DNA from: Chlorophyllum brunneum
Taxonomy: Eukaryota; Basidiomycota; Agaricomycetes; Agaricales; Agaricaceae
NCBI GenBank assembly: GCA_963576785.1
Contig: OY756141.1
Span: forward strand, 372,001 to 436,000
Direction: 5' to 3'
DNA: 64,000 bases
In this document: positions 33,057 to 44,067 of the stretch, in pieces
Layout: each line of letters begins with the position of its first letter
Numbering within the stretch: the stretch's first letter is position 1
Program-made: the position numbers and the translations under genes
The notes under the pieces: generated by a model
Database searches by the model: none
What the model saw: only the letters and a program-made list of their open reading frames with translations
Told to the model about the DNA's origin: nothing

Positions 33057-33240
33057 TCATCTTTGTCTGAGATCGCTATTCGACATCATTACCACATTGA
33101 CGAGACATACTCCACTATTTCTTGACTTTACAATCTCAATATCCGATTCTGTAAGAGTAAACCTCGGAAGGAAGAGCTCAATAATTGATTTCTTGTCCTC
33201 TGCTTCCTTCCCAGAAAAATATCGAACAGGAGTACATTCT
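33057..33240 (-). pseudogene. COG6 exon fragment (duplicate)
   Basis: The minus strand encodes EAEDKKSIIELFLPRFTLTE and IEIVKSR, nearly identical to COG6 at 48040-48140 (VEDKKSIIELFLSRFTLTEQ, IEVVKSR). Only about 100 bp match. The fragment lies between the orphan frame and RPN8 and cannot be functional COG6. Confidence 0.8.
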
Positions 33241-33380
33241 CTGGACAAGGATATAATGAAAGTTGGCTGACAAGTTCGGCAATAGATAAGATACATGGAC
33301 AACAAGGACAAACACAACACGCGTCCTGAGGAACGCGTAATGGATTGACGAGTTCGTAAAGACGTCTATATCGGCTGGCC

Positions 33381-34603
33381 ATGGTTGCAACGACGACGGA
33401 ACAGGTATGTCCTGGATCACTTATATTGCTGGAAATGAGAAGTGCTGATGGTGCTTGAAGCTAACGGCACTCGCTACAACCACCGTCAGTACGTCTTCCT
33501 TGCTCAGAATGACAATCCAAGTCTGATGATATCGCATCTCGCATCTACGTTATATCGATTTCACTTGTAACGTTTGACTCTATGCAGTCGTCCACCCGCT
33601 TGTCCTCCTATCCGTAACGGACCACCACGCTCGATCGGTTTCGCGCAGCTCGCATAAAAGGGTCGTGGGTGTACTTCTCGGCCAGGACAATGGCAAGACT
33701 ATAAACGTCGCAAACTCATTTGGAATTCCGTTTGAAGAAGATGAGAAGGATAGTAAGACGTGGTTTTTGGATCATAATTATATTGAAGGGATGTACGAGA
33801 TGTTCAAGAAGGTTAATGGTGAGTGGTGAATTTTATGTTCTTTGAACGGGTTGTTGAGGAGATGTATTTCAGCTAGGGAGAGGATGATAGGGTGGTACCA
33901 TACAGGACCAAAATTACGAGCTTCGGACCAGGAAATTAATGACCTCTTCAAACGGTTTATCGCGAAACCTGTGATGGTTATCGTGGACGTACGACCGAAC
34001 ACTGTGGGCATTCCAACAGACGCATATTTTGCCGTAGAAGAAATCAAGGACGTAAGTAGCATAGGAGTGTCAGCATGAATTTGCTAATCGGAGCTTTATC
34101 AGGATGGGACAGAAACGAGGAAAACGTTCCTACACGTTCCGTCCACAATAGAGGCCGAAGAAGCCGAGGAAATCGGTGTTGAGCATTTATTGCGGGATAT
34201 CAAGGATTCGACGACGACGACGCTTGCTACTCGTGTTAGTGAACAATTGGCATCGCTGCGTGGATTGCAGTCGCGGTTGAGCGATATCCAGAAATATCTC
34301 GCAGAAGTTGCTGCGGGGACGATGCCTGTGAACCATCAAATCGTATACCACTTACAGGACGCGTTGAATCTGCTGCCGAATCTGACTGATCTTGATTTGA
34401 CGCAGAGTTTTACGACGAGCACGAATGATCAGATGTTGGTTGTGTATTTGAGCAGTTTGTTGAGGGCGGTGATTGCGCTGCATGGGCTGGTGGACAACAA
34501 GGCGTCTATTGGGCGTGCAGAGTTCGAGGAAGGGACGGAAAAGGAGGACAGCAGTGGAGAGAAGAAGGGCGAGAAGGAGACTAAAGGAGAGGGAGAACAG
34601 TAG
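33381..34603 (+). CDS. RPN8: 26S proteasome regulatory subunit RPN8
   Basis: Non-catalytic MPN-domain subunit of the 19S lid, the partner of RPN11. Five exons: 33381-33404, 33461-33488, 33588-33818, 33873-34051, 34103-34603, giving 320 residues in frame. The MPN core shows [54 protein letters not shown] and [14 protein letters not shown], all RPN8/PSMD7 hallmarks. The metal-binding JAMM residues of RPN11 are not expected in this family. The 28-nt second exon is needed to join MVATTTEQ to VIVHPLV in frame. The acidic/lysine-rich C-tail (about 30 residues) is usual for fungi. It is the first ordinary gene right of the transposon-rich region. Confidence 0.95.
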
Positions 34604-34908
34604 ACAGAAAATGTTTAGACATGAGGCTGAGCGGATCCGTCTGCGAAGGCTGCGTTCTAAATATGGCAGCGTTATGTAACCAGCTATGGGCTTTTTTCTA
34701 CCCACCTGACTCGGCCCTCCACTCCTCAGACGCCCTCGCCCCTCTCTTTCCTACCACCATCATCTCTCTCTCGAAAAGTATGTCTGTTGCCTATCTGGCC
34801 CTACAACCCGTCGTCGCTGCCCCAGGCGCTGAGGAGACGCTTTCTCGTCGGCGCCCGCGGTCGGCTGGCGTACTGATCTGCCCTATCTAGACTAGTCTTA
34901 TCCTGTCA
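34604..34908 (+). other. RPN8-to-GIS2 intergenic space
   Basis: 305 bp holding the RPN8 3' UTR and the promoter of the next gene, with a pyrimidine-rich stretch (CCTCGCCCCTCTCTTTCC near 34730) typical of fungal promoters. No further gene seen. Confidence 0.6.
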
Positions 34909-36337
34909 ATGTCTGGACGCGGGTGCTTCAACTGTGGTGGCTGTGCGTAGTCTTGTCGTCGTTGATCTCCTTTCTTCCCTTTGAAGCGTTGGTTACTCGT
35001 TTGCGGAGATTCTTGGCAACGATAGTCAGCTCTTCCATCTTGTTGTCTTTCACTTTTTTTTTTCTTTTGCTCTAGTGTCCAGTGTGCGGTGGGGTTGCCG
35101 CGCTGTCAATGTCGATGAGGTCCGCTCTTTGCCATTTGTAAAATCGAGATCATCACCGTCATCCTCCAATGCAATATATTGCTTTTCCGCCTCCTCATCC
35201 TCCTCTTCCAACGTGCCGTGTCTTCAACATCCTAATCGACTCACATGAAACCTCGCCGTTTTGAACATTGTGCAAAACCTTTGACCAAAACCCGATCGAC
35301 GCGCTTGTATAACCCAACCCCCACCGCAACATTGACACACGCACAAACAATTTCGATGCAATCCTTACGCGATCTCGCCGACACGTTTTTTTTTTTTGTT
35401 ATTGGACGGATTGTGGCGGCCTATCACTATCTCTCACCATCTCCGCTTATTCTCCATCCATCAGTTCATTTTTCAAATTGGTCTCATTTCTATTCTTAGT
35501 CGGCCATCAAGCTGCAAATTGCCCTAAGGCTGGAACTCCTACATGGTGATTATTCCCACATGCATCATTGCTCGTTCATGATCGTTCTGTACGCTGGGCT
35601 GTGGTTCTGACCTTTGCGCTATTTTTGTTTGGTGTTTCAGCTATAACTGTAAGTACCGATCGTTGGTTAAAGAGGTTGTGCTCATGTGGGTGTTTATCAG
35701 GTGGTGGCGAAGGTCATGTTTCTCGCGATTGTACTCAAGAGGCCAAGGCCAAGTCTTGTTACAAGTGCGGCCAGGAAGGTCACATTGTGGGTTGTCGTTT
35801 TGGGTTACGATGTGACCCGACTTATTGATCGCAATGTGAACAGTCTCGTGATTGCACTCAACAAAGTTCTGGTGGGGGTGGTGGATACTCTGGCGGTGGT
35901 GGTCAAGAATGTTACCGTTGCGGAAAGACCGGTCATATTGCGCGTGCGTGCCCTGAGACCTCCGGCTCTGGTTCGGGCGATCGTGGATATAGCGCTTTCA
36001 GCTCTGGCGGCGGTGGTGGTGGTGGTGGTACCCAAAAGACTTGGTACGCGAAAGTCTACAGCTTTTCTGATTGGGTACTGATGGTGATATTTTTAGCTAC
36101 ACTTGCGGAGGTGTAGGCCATTTGTCAAGGGACTGCGCTCAAGGCTCCAAGTGCTACAACTGCTCTGAGACTGGTCATATCAGCCGTGACTGCCCCCATC
36201 CTCAAAAGAGGGCTTGCTACTCGTGTGGATCCGAAGGGTGAGATTTTATACCGACCGTCCAGAAAACCGCGCATGCTGAATTACACTTCAGACATATCTC
36301 TCGTGACTGCCCCAAGGCTGCTGCATCTGCTGCGTAG
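34909..36337 (+). CDS. GIS2: CCHC zinc-knuckle nucleic-acid-binding protein (Gis2/CNBP-like)
   Basis: Seven exons: 34909-34942, 35500-35545, 35641-35648, 35701-35786, 35844-36043, 36097-36237, 36292-36337, giving 186 residues. Seven CX2CX4HX4C knuckles: CFNCGGFGHQAANC, CYNCGGEGHVSRDC, CYKCGQEGHI-SRDC, CYRCGKTGHIARAC, CYTCGGVGHLSRDC, CYNCSETGHISRDC, CYSCGSEG-HISRDC. A Gly-rich (RGG-like) linker follows knuckle 4. Yeast Gis2 and human CNBP bind single-stranded RNA/DNA and act in translation (family knowledge). Introns cut the knuckles and one exon is only 8 nt. The 557-nt first intron sits after the tenth codon or so and may carry regulatory sequence. Confidence 0.93.
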
Positions 36338-36516
36338 ATACGATATGAATCTGTAGAGAATGATATATGCAATTCCATAGTCTGCTGTCTGGAACTCGAC
36401 CCGGGGTTTTTGATGCAGCGTGTTCCGGGAGATTCCGGCAGTGTGAGAAGAAATCCCGTGTTTCGTTCGCGGAGGGTAATAAATAAAATCACAAACCTTC
36501 TCTCTCCATCTACACC

Positions 36517-37342
36517 ATGTACCTCGCTGCTGCTGCCCGTCTGGCGCGCCAGAGGGTTCCCTCTGTCCTCCACCGCTCAGTCGCTACCACCGTCACTTCC
36601 TCTCATTCAGCTACATCTCCTTCATCCTCTTCTGCCGCCGTAACCCCCGTAGCACTTTCCAACGTCGAGGCTTCTTGGACTAAGCTGTCTCCTGAGGAGA
36701 AAGCTTCTGTGCACCAGCAGCTTGAGGAGCTTCAGAAAAAGGATTGGAAGGACTTGTCGATTGACCAGAAGAAAGCTGGTGAGTGGAACGCTGTTTTCAT
36801 CTTTCCCCTCTCCCGGCGTAAGTCGGAGGTGGTTGATTTCATGTATACTCATTGTCGTTCTTTCCCCATATTTTATATCTGTCTCTATTACTATTGGTAT
36901 ACCTTCCGCATTGACTCCGCGCGACTCGTTTTGGGGGGGTTAGCTTACTACGTGGCTTTTGGCCCTCATGGACCTCGAGCTCCTTCAAGTGCACCTGGTG
37001 ATAGTTTCAAGATTCTATTGTACACTACTGCTCTTGTTGGTGTTGGTGCTACCCTTTTCTTCGCTGTGAGAAACTTTGGTATGTCGTTTTGTTATCCTCG
37101 CGTTGTGTGTCACTCATCATCTTACGCGCGTGTTATAGCCACACCCCCACCTAGGACTATGACAAAGGAATGGGAGGAAGCTACGAATGAACGTGCATTG
37201 GAGATGAAGCTCAATCCTCTTACTGGTACGTTCCTTCTAGTTTTTTTTTTTTTTGGTTTAGTTGGACTGATGCACGCGCATGCACTTAGGTATCTCGGCG
37301 GAGGGTTATTCTGGAAAAGGATTCGTCCAGACATCCAAATAG
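36517..37342 (+). CDS. COX5: Cytochrome c oxidase subunit IV/5, mitochondrial
   Basis: Inner-membrane respiratory complex IV subunit (mammalian COX IV, yeast Cox5). Exons 36517-36778, 36944-37078, 37139-37225, 37290-37342, giving 178 residues. The N-terminus MYLAAAARLARQRVPSVLHR is an amphipathic mitochondrial presequence. Then comes the matrix part (WTKLSPEEKASVHQQLEEL, KKDWKDLSIDQKKA), the AYYVAFGPHGPR motif, one membrane helix (about residues 110-130: LLYTTALVGVGATLFFAVRN) and TPPPRTMTKEWEEATNERA near the C-terminus. The length fits the family. The ATG is preceded by CTACACC. Confidence 0.93.
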
Positions 37343-38213
37343 AGCTTTTATTTTTTTTACTTACATTATTATTACATCCGAAGTCCCCGTACATTCACTT
37401 TTTTGCTTTGCACAACGATTTTGGGATTGTGGAAGTGTATAATCGGCCTCGGAACGATTCGCGCTTTGTGACACGATTGACTTGGCGAGTGTCACATGTA
37501 AGTTGTGGGCGCTCGTCACTCGGGGTTGTTTGCAGCACGATGAGAGATTGGGTGTTTAACCAAGGGACGATACGTGTCTTCCCTGACTCAAGGACCTAGC
37601 CAATCGCAAATCGTGGGTTACATTGCAACACGGTTCCTCACTTTCCCCTCTTTCTGTACAAGTTTATTATACCCTGATCTCGAGTGCACACGCAGACGAA
37701 TTGATAAAAACGCACAAAGTACGCCATGTATAACTTACATTGCTGGATTCCCCGGAATATAGATCCGACTTGGCAGAAGGGGAATCCACTTTTTTTTTAA
37801 AGACTACAAATGCTATGCCCCATCATATCGCAACTAGATAGTGTTTTTGAAAAAGTAAACAAAGTAAATAATCCTCTGGTCTTGGACTCGTAATCAAAAC
37901 ACTTTGTTTCTGACTTGTGCTTTTCGTGTCTTTACTTGTAGAGGTGGTAGATAACGTCTGACCGTCTGAACTTTCCCTCTGCTCCCCGCCCGAAACCCTA
38001 TCGCCACCAGGCCCTGGCACGCTCATGTAAACCCCACCTCTTCGACACCCGCACAGATAAGATCATGGTTTCATTGAGTAAACTGTCATATTAGAAAACA
38101 AACTGTATATACCGATCATTATATTGACTACTGCACGCATATCACACCGAGTATAGCTCAGTTGACCTCCCTGAAAAGAAAGCAGGCATAGCTGCCACAC
38201 ATGCAGGCTCGAG
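37343..38213. other. COX5 to RPA-like array, gene-free
   Basis: 870 bp without a supported gene. 38085-38200 is similar to the segments downstream of array copies B (39990-40150) and D (43880-44060), so it is the 3' flank of copy A. Parts of 37950-38050 resemble 42340-42520 weakly. Confidence 0.5.
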
Positions 38214-39798
38214 TCACCCGTCGGGCTCCTCTCGCTCGCATATTTTTGCACCATTCATCGAGATTCGAAAATCATATAATGGTCGTGAAACCGAATTGTA
38301 CCATTGACGAAGAGCGAAACACTCTTCGATTTTTGGCTCAACGTGAATGGTGCTTGGAGTTAGTACTGAGAGTATCCTGTTTGGGACGATAGGCCTTCCA
38401 CGCGGAGTAGGGTCTTCGGATTTGCTGGTTTGTAGCACTAGTTCACAAAAGGTCAGTATATTTTTATAAGCAACGAATTGGGAAAATTGGCTCACGATAC
38501 TCGGTGAGACGAGCATGTCTGAACGCAACGATATCTCCTGGACGCGCGGTGAAGTCTTCTGCATTGTAAGACCACAACATTACTAGTAACAAGAGTCCTG
38601 ATTGGTCAAAAACAGTGATTTGACGTGTTGGTATCTGGTGAGATGGTTCTGAGAAATGTTCCACGTCAAACAAGGGAGATACGCATACCTTGGTGGACGA
38701 CTTATACTCATCTAGGAGAGATACATCTTTCACAATCCCGATCACGTCTACGCACTATAATCACAATGAGTAAATTTCAAACAACCCCAAAACTCTCAAC
38801 TAACATTTCTGAATCTTTTATATTTGGAACCGGAAAACTCTCTTTCCCCCAATTCGATCTTGCACAGGCTAGGAATAGTGATGAACTTGAAGCGATATTC
38901 CGGCAGAGCAGCAATCTGGGGACACTTCAAAATTTGTCAGCCATGAAGCCAGAACGGGCGAAATTTAGAAGCCGCATACTTCCTCGATCAGTGTCTGAGG
39001 CTTGAATTTCATAGTCCACTGATTTGGAAAGCTAAAAAACACGTCGGAAAGGTAAGAGTCGATAGCAAAGTCTGTGATATAATAGGTTTTTCCTTCTTCA
39101 AACCTATCGTAGATCTCTTCTGCAATAGCTCCCTGCGCGCCCGCTCGCGTCTCTCCGGATTCATCCAAAATATGAAGCACAAAGAACATACTACTATTGT
39201 CGCATGGGTAACGTGGATCACTCAGACGTGATTTATAGGTGACAAACACCCGAATGCGGTGAAATCTTTCCATACGAAAGTATGGTAGAGCTGCGATTGG
39301 TACGGGGTTGCCTTCTATCCTGACTGAATGTTGGGTATCAGTAAACGCCTTTTGTCTCGACATGGGACGATACACACCAGGTTGATATGGTGAAATGCTG
39401 AATCGAGGGTTTCCAAGGATTTTATCCAGAGGGTCTGCGCAGCGCTCGAGGTCTCGAATGACCAGGACACTACAAGCGATAGTTAATATATATATATAAA
39501 AAGGCACGAGGACTTTACTGAGCTCTTACCCTTGGCACCTCTCCGGGAGCGAACAGAATATAGCTTCTGTAATTCTATAAATCGCCTTAAAAATGGCCCC
39601 GGGTTTTTCCGTGCGCCAGGCTTCGTATAAGGCTGGTAGGCACTCGACACCGTCCGAGACGGTTGCGTTGGGATAGTGGCTTCCCACTTCTCCCAGGAAT
39701 GAACGGTCCAAAACCTGGACGATAATACTTGTTACATGGAATTTTCCGGTGAGACGCCTGAGTTTGGGGATCCCGTTGGGGGTAGGTGTAGGGAGCAT
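38214..39798 (-). CDS. RPA1-like OB-fold protein, array copy A (lacks DBD-C)
   Basis: Paralogue of the 70-kDa subunit of replication protein A. Exons 39798-39530, 39469-38980, 38924-38805, 38754-38689 and 38634 onward. N-terminal OB (RPA-N): LTGKFHVTSIIVQVLD, ATVSDGVECLPALYEAW and VLVIRDLERC. DBD-A: NPVPIAALPYFRMERFHRIR, FVTYKSRL, FVLHILDESGETRA and FEEGKTYYI. DBD-B: DVIGIVKDVSLLDEYKSST, RQITVFDQSG and VMLWSYNAEDFTARPGD. The last exon ends HVEPKIEECFALRQWYNSV. The DBD-C zinc OB-fold that forms the RPA trimer is absent. The donor of the last intron (GTTATG in copy D at 44324) reads CTTATA here (38465-38470), so the copy may end early near 38464. Otherwise open. Confidence 0.78.
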
Positions 39799-40198
39799 TA
39801 GTGACTGTTGGGATGGCAGGGGGCGACTCGGGAGCCACAGCACGTTCTTCTCACGGCCATTAGGGCATGTAGATGCAACAAGCAAACTACTACCAAGGCG
39901 CGGTGAACATTCCTGTTAATTTCGAAGCTTCGAGCGGCAGTGCATATGCTGCTATAACTTGGTTTTTAGGTGGGGTTGTTCCAAAGTGATTACACAATCT
40001 TAGGATCTTGATATTCGTCTTGGAAGACAATGTACAAATACTGATACCAAAACTGCACACATATCACACCCACATAAAGCTGAGTAAATTTAAGCATTCA
40101 GCTCGTCTCCGTCGCATAAATGAAATAAATAAAAGAAGAGAGAAGAAAGCATGATTGTCACATATCAGGGACGTGCATGGGTCATTCATCAGGCTTTT
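39799..40198. other. Spacer between array copies A and B
   Basis: 400 bp. 39990-40150 resembles the 3' flanks of copies A and D (CACATATCACACCCACATAAAGCT), confirming that the duplicated unit includes downstream sequence. No gene. Confidence 0.55.
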
Positions 40199-41740
40199 CT
40201 CGCACTACCCGTCCAAAGTCGAAAATCAGACAATAATGGCGAAGTCGAGTTGTACCATTGACGAAGAGCGAAACATTCTTCGACTCCCGGCTCAACATGG
40301 ACAGTGCTTGGAGTTATTACTGAGAGTACCCTGTGCTTGGAAACGACATCTTTGCTTTCGCCCGTTTGTCTCGCTGTTTCAAATTAATGTATTTCCATGA
40401 CAGATAGGTGGGATGGGCTCACAAAACTCAGTGAGGCGAGCATGTCTAAATGCAATGATGTCCCCTGGACATGCGGTAAATTCTTCTGCATTGTAGGACC
40501 ATAGTATGACTGATAGCAACACCCCTGACTGGTCGAAAATGATGACTTGACGCGAGGGCATCTGTAGAGATGGAGCGTTCAAGTATCCCGGGGAGAAAGC
40601 ATTAGGAGGTCACTTCATACCCCAGTAGGCCAACCGTGGAATGGTTCAGTGTCCTCATCTAGGAGAGAGACGTCTCTCACAATCCCTATCACGTCTATAC
40701 ACTATGGACAGAATGAACAAGGTGCAGGGTGTCGAGAGCCTCAACCAACCTTTTTGAATTTCTTGGTAAGAAGATCATTCGCGTCCTCTAGTGGGATCGT
40801 GTTCAGACGGGAGATTGGGACGAATTCAAAACGATACTGCGGCAGGCCAGCAGTCTGAGGACACTTAAAATATTGTAAACCATGCAGTCAAAAGATAAGA
40901 TTTGAATGTACATACCGCATCGATTAGCGTGTAATACATCAACTTTATCGTCTGTTGGTTCGAAAGGTTAAAAAAGAAGTTATAAGGGCGATCGCTTGTA
41001 CGGAAGCCTGCAATATAGTAAGTCTTCCCTTCTTCAAACCTATCGTAAATGTCTAGCGCAACATCTCCCCGCACATAGGCCCGAATCTCATCAGATTCAT
41101 CCAAAAGGTGAAGCGCAAAAAAAGGAGAGCTGGCAGGGTGATGCCCGTGGCGTGGATCGCTCAGACGTGACTTATAGGTAACAAGAACCCGAATCCGGGG
41201 AAATTTTTCTGCAGAGATGTAAGGTAGGGCCGCGATTGGTATGGGGTTCCCTTTGACATCCGCTGGTTGCTTAATTTCAGTAAACCATTTTGTGAAAAAA
41301 TGTTCCGGTACGAACCGAGAGAATCGTCTTTCTGGGGACTTCCAAGGACTTTTCCCAGAGGGTTCACGTAGTAGTAGTCGATCTTCTTTATGATCAGGAT
41401 ATAACAGGGGCTAGTTGATGCATTGATAAGGGGTTGACTAAGATTTTGATTTTTACATTAATTCTTACCTATGGCCCTTGAATTCCAATTGACATAACAT
41501 AGCCTCCTTGATTCTACACACTGAAAAAACCATAGAGGGTTCTCCTCCCCCGTAATCAATGATTGCTGGCAGATAATGAGCGCCATCCGAGATCGTCGCA
41601 TTGTGGTTCTCAATCAGAGGTTCGTTCACCAACCCCGGATATGAACATGAGAGGATCTGGACGACAATATCCGTTTCATGAAACTTTTCCGTGAGGCGCT
41701 TAAGTTCGGTGATGCCGTTGGGGGTAATGTCGAGAATCAT
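40199..41740 (-). pseudogene. RPA1-like OB-fold protein, array copy B (frameshifted)
   Basis: It starts MILDITPNGITELKRLTEKF at 41740. The N-OB has ATISDGAHYLPAII. DBD-A (KGNPIPIAALPYISAEKF, LVTYKSRLSDPRHG, LHLLDESDEIRAYV, FEEGKTYYIAGF) and DBD-B (PSRQVIIFDQSGV, VILWSYNAEEFTACPGD) are recognisable. The C-terminal FALRQWYNSTSP ends at 40199. The frame changes around 41330 between the linker (PLGKVLG) and DBD-A, so the copy is probably a pseudogene unless the sequence is in error. It is closest to copy C in DBD-B. Confidence 0.72.
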
Positions 41741-42529
41741 TAGGGGCTGTTGGGACGGCGGGGAGCGACGCAAAAAATCCCCGAGCGCGTTCTTCTCACA
41801 CTCATTAAGGCACGTGATCGTTCACCCACCAACAGAAACGTGCCCAGAACCACCTTGACCCACCAACACAGTTATACTCATCTGGACCCTCGTCAGATCC
41901 CTCTTACTCTGGATATCGTTGTTTCGTACTGAAATACAGATCCGACTTAACGGGGGAGGACCCCTAGCGTGGGCTGCCAGCATATTTCCCAAGAGGACTC
42001 CCAGTGCGGTTTGCGCCGTGGAATTGGATGAAGACTAGCCATCAAGCTTCACCCCAAAACACTCTACGCACTTGCAATTGAAATATCCTCTCCTCCTCAA
42101 CGAATGCTATGACGCGAACGCCCATCTGACGTCCATCGAATATTGTGATTGTACAAGGCAACTACCCACCCTGGACCCATAATCTAAACCTGCTCTCGGC
42201 ATCCCGTTCAGTCCTTAACATATACTTTCTGACTTATTCTCAGATTTACCCTGTACGTATTCGTAGGGATGGTAATATAGGTCCCTTCTCTCCTTCGTTT
42301 TCCGTCCCTCGTAACTGCGTAGCGTCTTGGCGTCTCTGTGTTTCAACCGTCTGAATTCCTCGACATCTTAGGTCACGATACTTGGCCTGGAACCTTCGAT
42401 CTCCGAGGTTATTCGGTGACTCCCTTCACACACACTCTCCTTCCTCTCGGCTCGAAGCCTCATCACCAGCCGGACCCCGACGCGCTCGCGTAACCCTCAC
42501 TTTTTCAACAGCTGGACAAGCGGGTTAAA
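41741..42529. other. Spacer between array copies B and C
   Basis: About 790 bp, nearly twice the other spacers. No coding sequence recognised. It shares short similarities with the COX5-copy A interval (AGATCCGACTT; CCTCATCACCAGCC-like stretch), too weak to prove a common origin by eye. Confidence 0.4.
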
Positions 42530-43587
42530 ATTGAGCATAAAATGGTGATAGCAGAGCGGAATCGTGGCGTCGGCGAAGGGCAATACTCTCTTCAACTTTT
42601 GGCTCAACGTGGACGGTGCTTGGAGTTATTACTGAGAGTACCCTCTGGGTGACAATGACACCTTTTCCTGCGCCCATTTGCCCTGCTATTTCACAGTCAA
42701 CGTATTTCCACCACCAACGGGGATGAGCTTACAAAACTCGGTGGGGCGAGCATGTCTGAATGTGACGATATCTCCTGGATGTGCGGTAAATTCTTCTGCA
42801 TTATAGGACCATAGTATGACTGGTAGCAAGAGCCCTGCCCTGTCAAAAATCGTGACTTGACGAGTGGGCATCTGCAGAAACGGAGCATTAGAAAATATCC
42901 CGTAACGAAAAAAGAAAATTAGGAAGATGTTCTTACTATGGTACACCGGCCACGTAACAGTTCGCTGCCCGCCTGTGGAGTTGAAACGCCTCCCACAACG
43001 CCCACCACGCCGACGCACCGCAGACAGAGTGAGTAAAGACGCAAGGGTTCACGTCCTTTGACCAACCTTTTTGAATTTCTTAGCAACGAGATGGTTCGTG
43101 TTCTCTAGCGGGATCGTGCCCAGACGGGGGATTGGGACGAATTCAAAACAATACTGTGGCAGACCAGCGGTCTGATGACACTTTAAATATCGTCACCCAT
43201 CATGAATGAATAAGGCCTAAGAGCCATGAACGCACATACCTCATCGATCAGTGTGTAACGCGTCAATTCTATGGTTTGTTCATTTGGGAGGTTAAAAAAG
43301 AACTCATGAAGGCGATTGCTTGTGCGGATGCCTGTGATATAGTAGTCTTCCCTTCTTCAAACCTGTCGTAAATATCTAGTGTAGCATTTCCTCGCACATA
43401 GGCTCGTATCTCATCAGATTCATCCAAAAAGTGAATCACGAAAAAGGAATTCTTCTGGCTGTACTTCTACTGGGTATGGAGTCCAGGGAACCTGGACAAT
43501 AATAATCGTTTCATGGAACTTTCCCGTGAGGCGCTTAAGATCAGCAATCCCGTTGGGGGTAAGGTTTTGGACGGGTTTGGGACTCAT
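42530..43587 (-). pseudogene. RPA1-like array copy C (internal deletion)
   Basis: It starts MSPKPVQNLTPNGIADLKRL at 43587, but after IIIVQVPWTPYPVE the sequence jumps directly to the middle of DBD-A (FLDESDEIRAYVRGNA, DIYDRFEEGKT). The rest of the N-terminal OB and the first half of DBD-A, roughly 500-600 bp relative to copy B, are lost. DBD-B remains (PTRQVTIFDRAGLLLPVILW, YNAEEFTAHPGD). The last-intron donor is GTGGTG. The end near 42530-42545 is not sharply defined. Confidence 0.72.
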
Positions 43588-44067
43588 CAATGTTGGAAGG
43601 ACAAGTGAAACGTGGAAAGCAGCTATGGACGCGTTGTTCTCACGGTCATTAAAGTACGCGGCTGTGCACAATATTTCAAGATTTGTACGCATCCGAGAGT
43701 CTTTATTAAAATCACTCGTACGAATTGTGTTCTGGTAAACTCAGATGAAGAAAATATGCTCAGAAATACAAATACACGCAATGGGCTTTGGCATCCCATG
43801 CGGTATTTTTCTCTTTTTATACTTTTTGGAATCTCAGGGATGCGCTTATAGCAATCTGGGTTTCAATTACCGCTGAACTGATTATCGTATCTAGTTCTAA
43901 GAAAGGGAACTTGTATACTGACCCCAAACGGGTCTCTATGTTGACTACTGCCCCCATGTCACACCGAGTATACCTCAGTGTTCAGCTGGCCTCTATCGCG
44001 TGTGCTGAAGATAAATAATAATAAAAACGGGCATAACCGCCACACATTCAAGGCATGCATGGTCAAG
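43588..44067. other. Spacer between array copies C and D
   Basis: 480 bp. 43880-44060 resembles the 3' flank of copy A (CACACCGAGTATA, CTCAGTGTTCAGCTGGCCTC). No gene. Confidence 0.5.

Noticed and set aside
38154..38225. tRNA-like segment (TAGCTCAGTTGAC ... GGCTCGAGTCAC)
   Set aside because: The D-arm-like and T-arm-like words are present but I cannot pair an acceptor stem or anticodon arm, and the homologous flank of copy D has lost both words. Likely chance.
41741..42529. Intergenic duplication of 37.6-38.1 kb between copies B and C
   Set aside because: Only short scattered matches (such as AGATCCGACTT) could be seen; not enough without an alignment.
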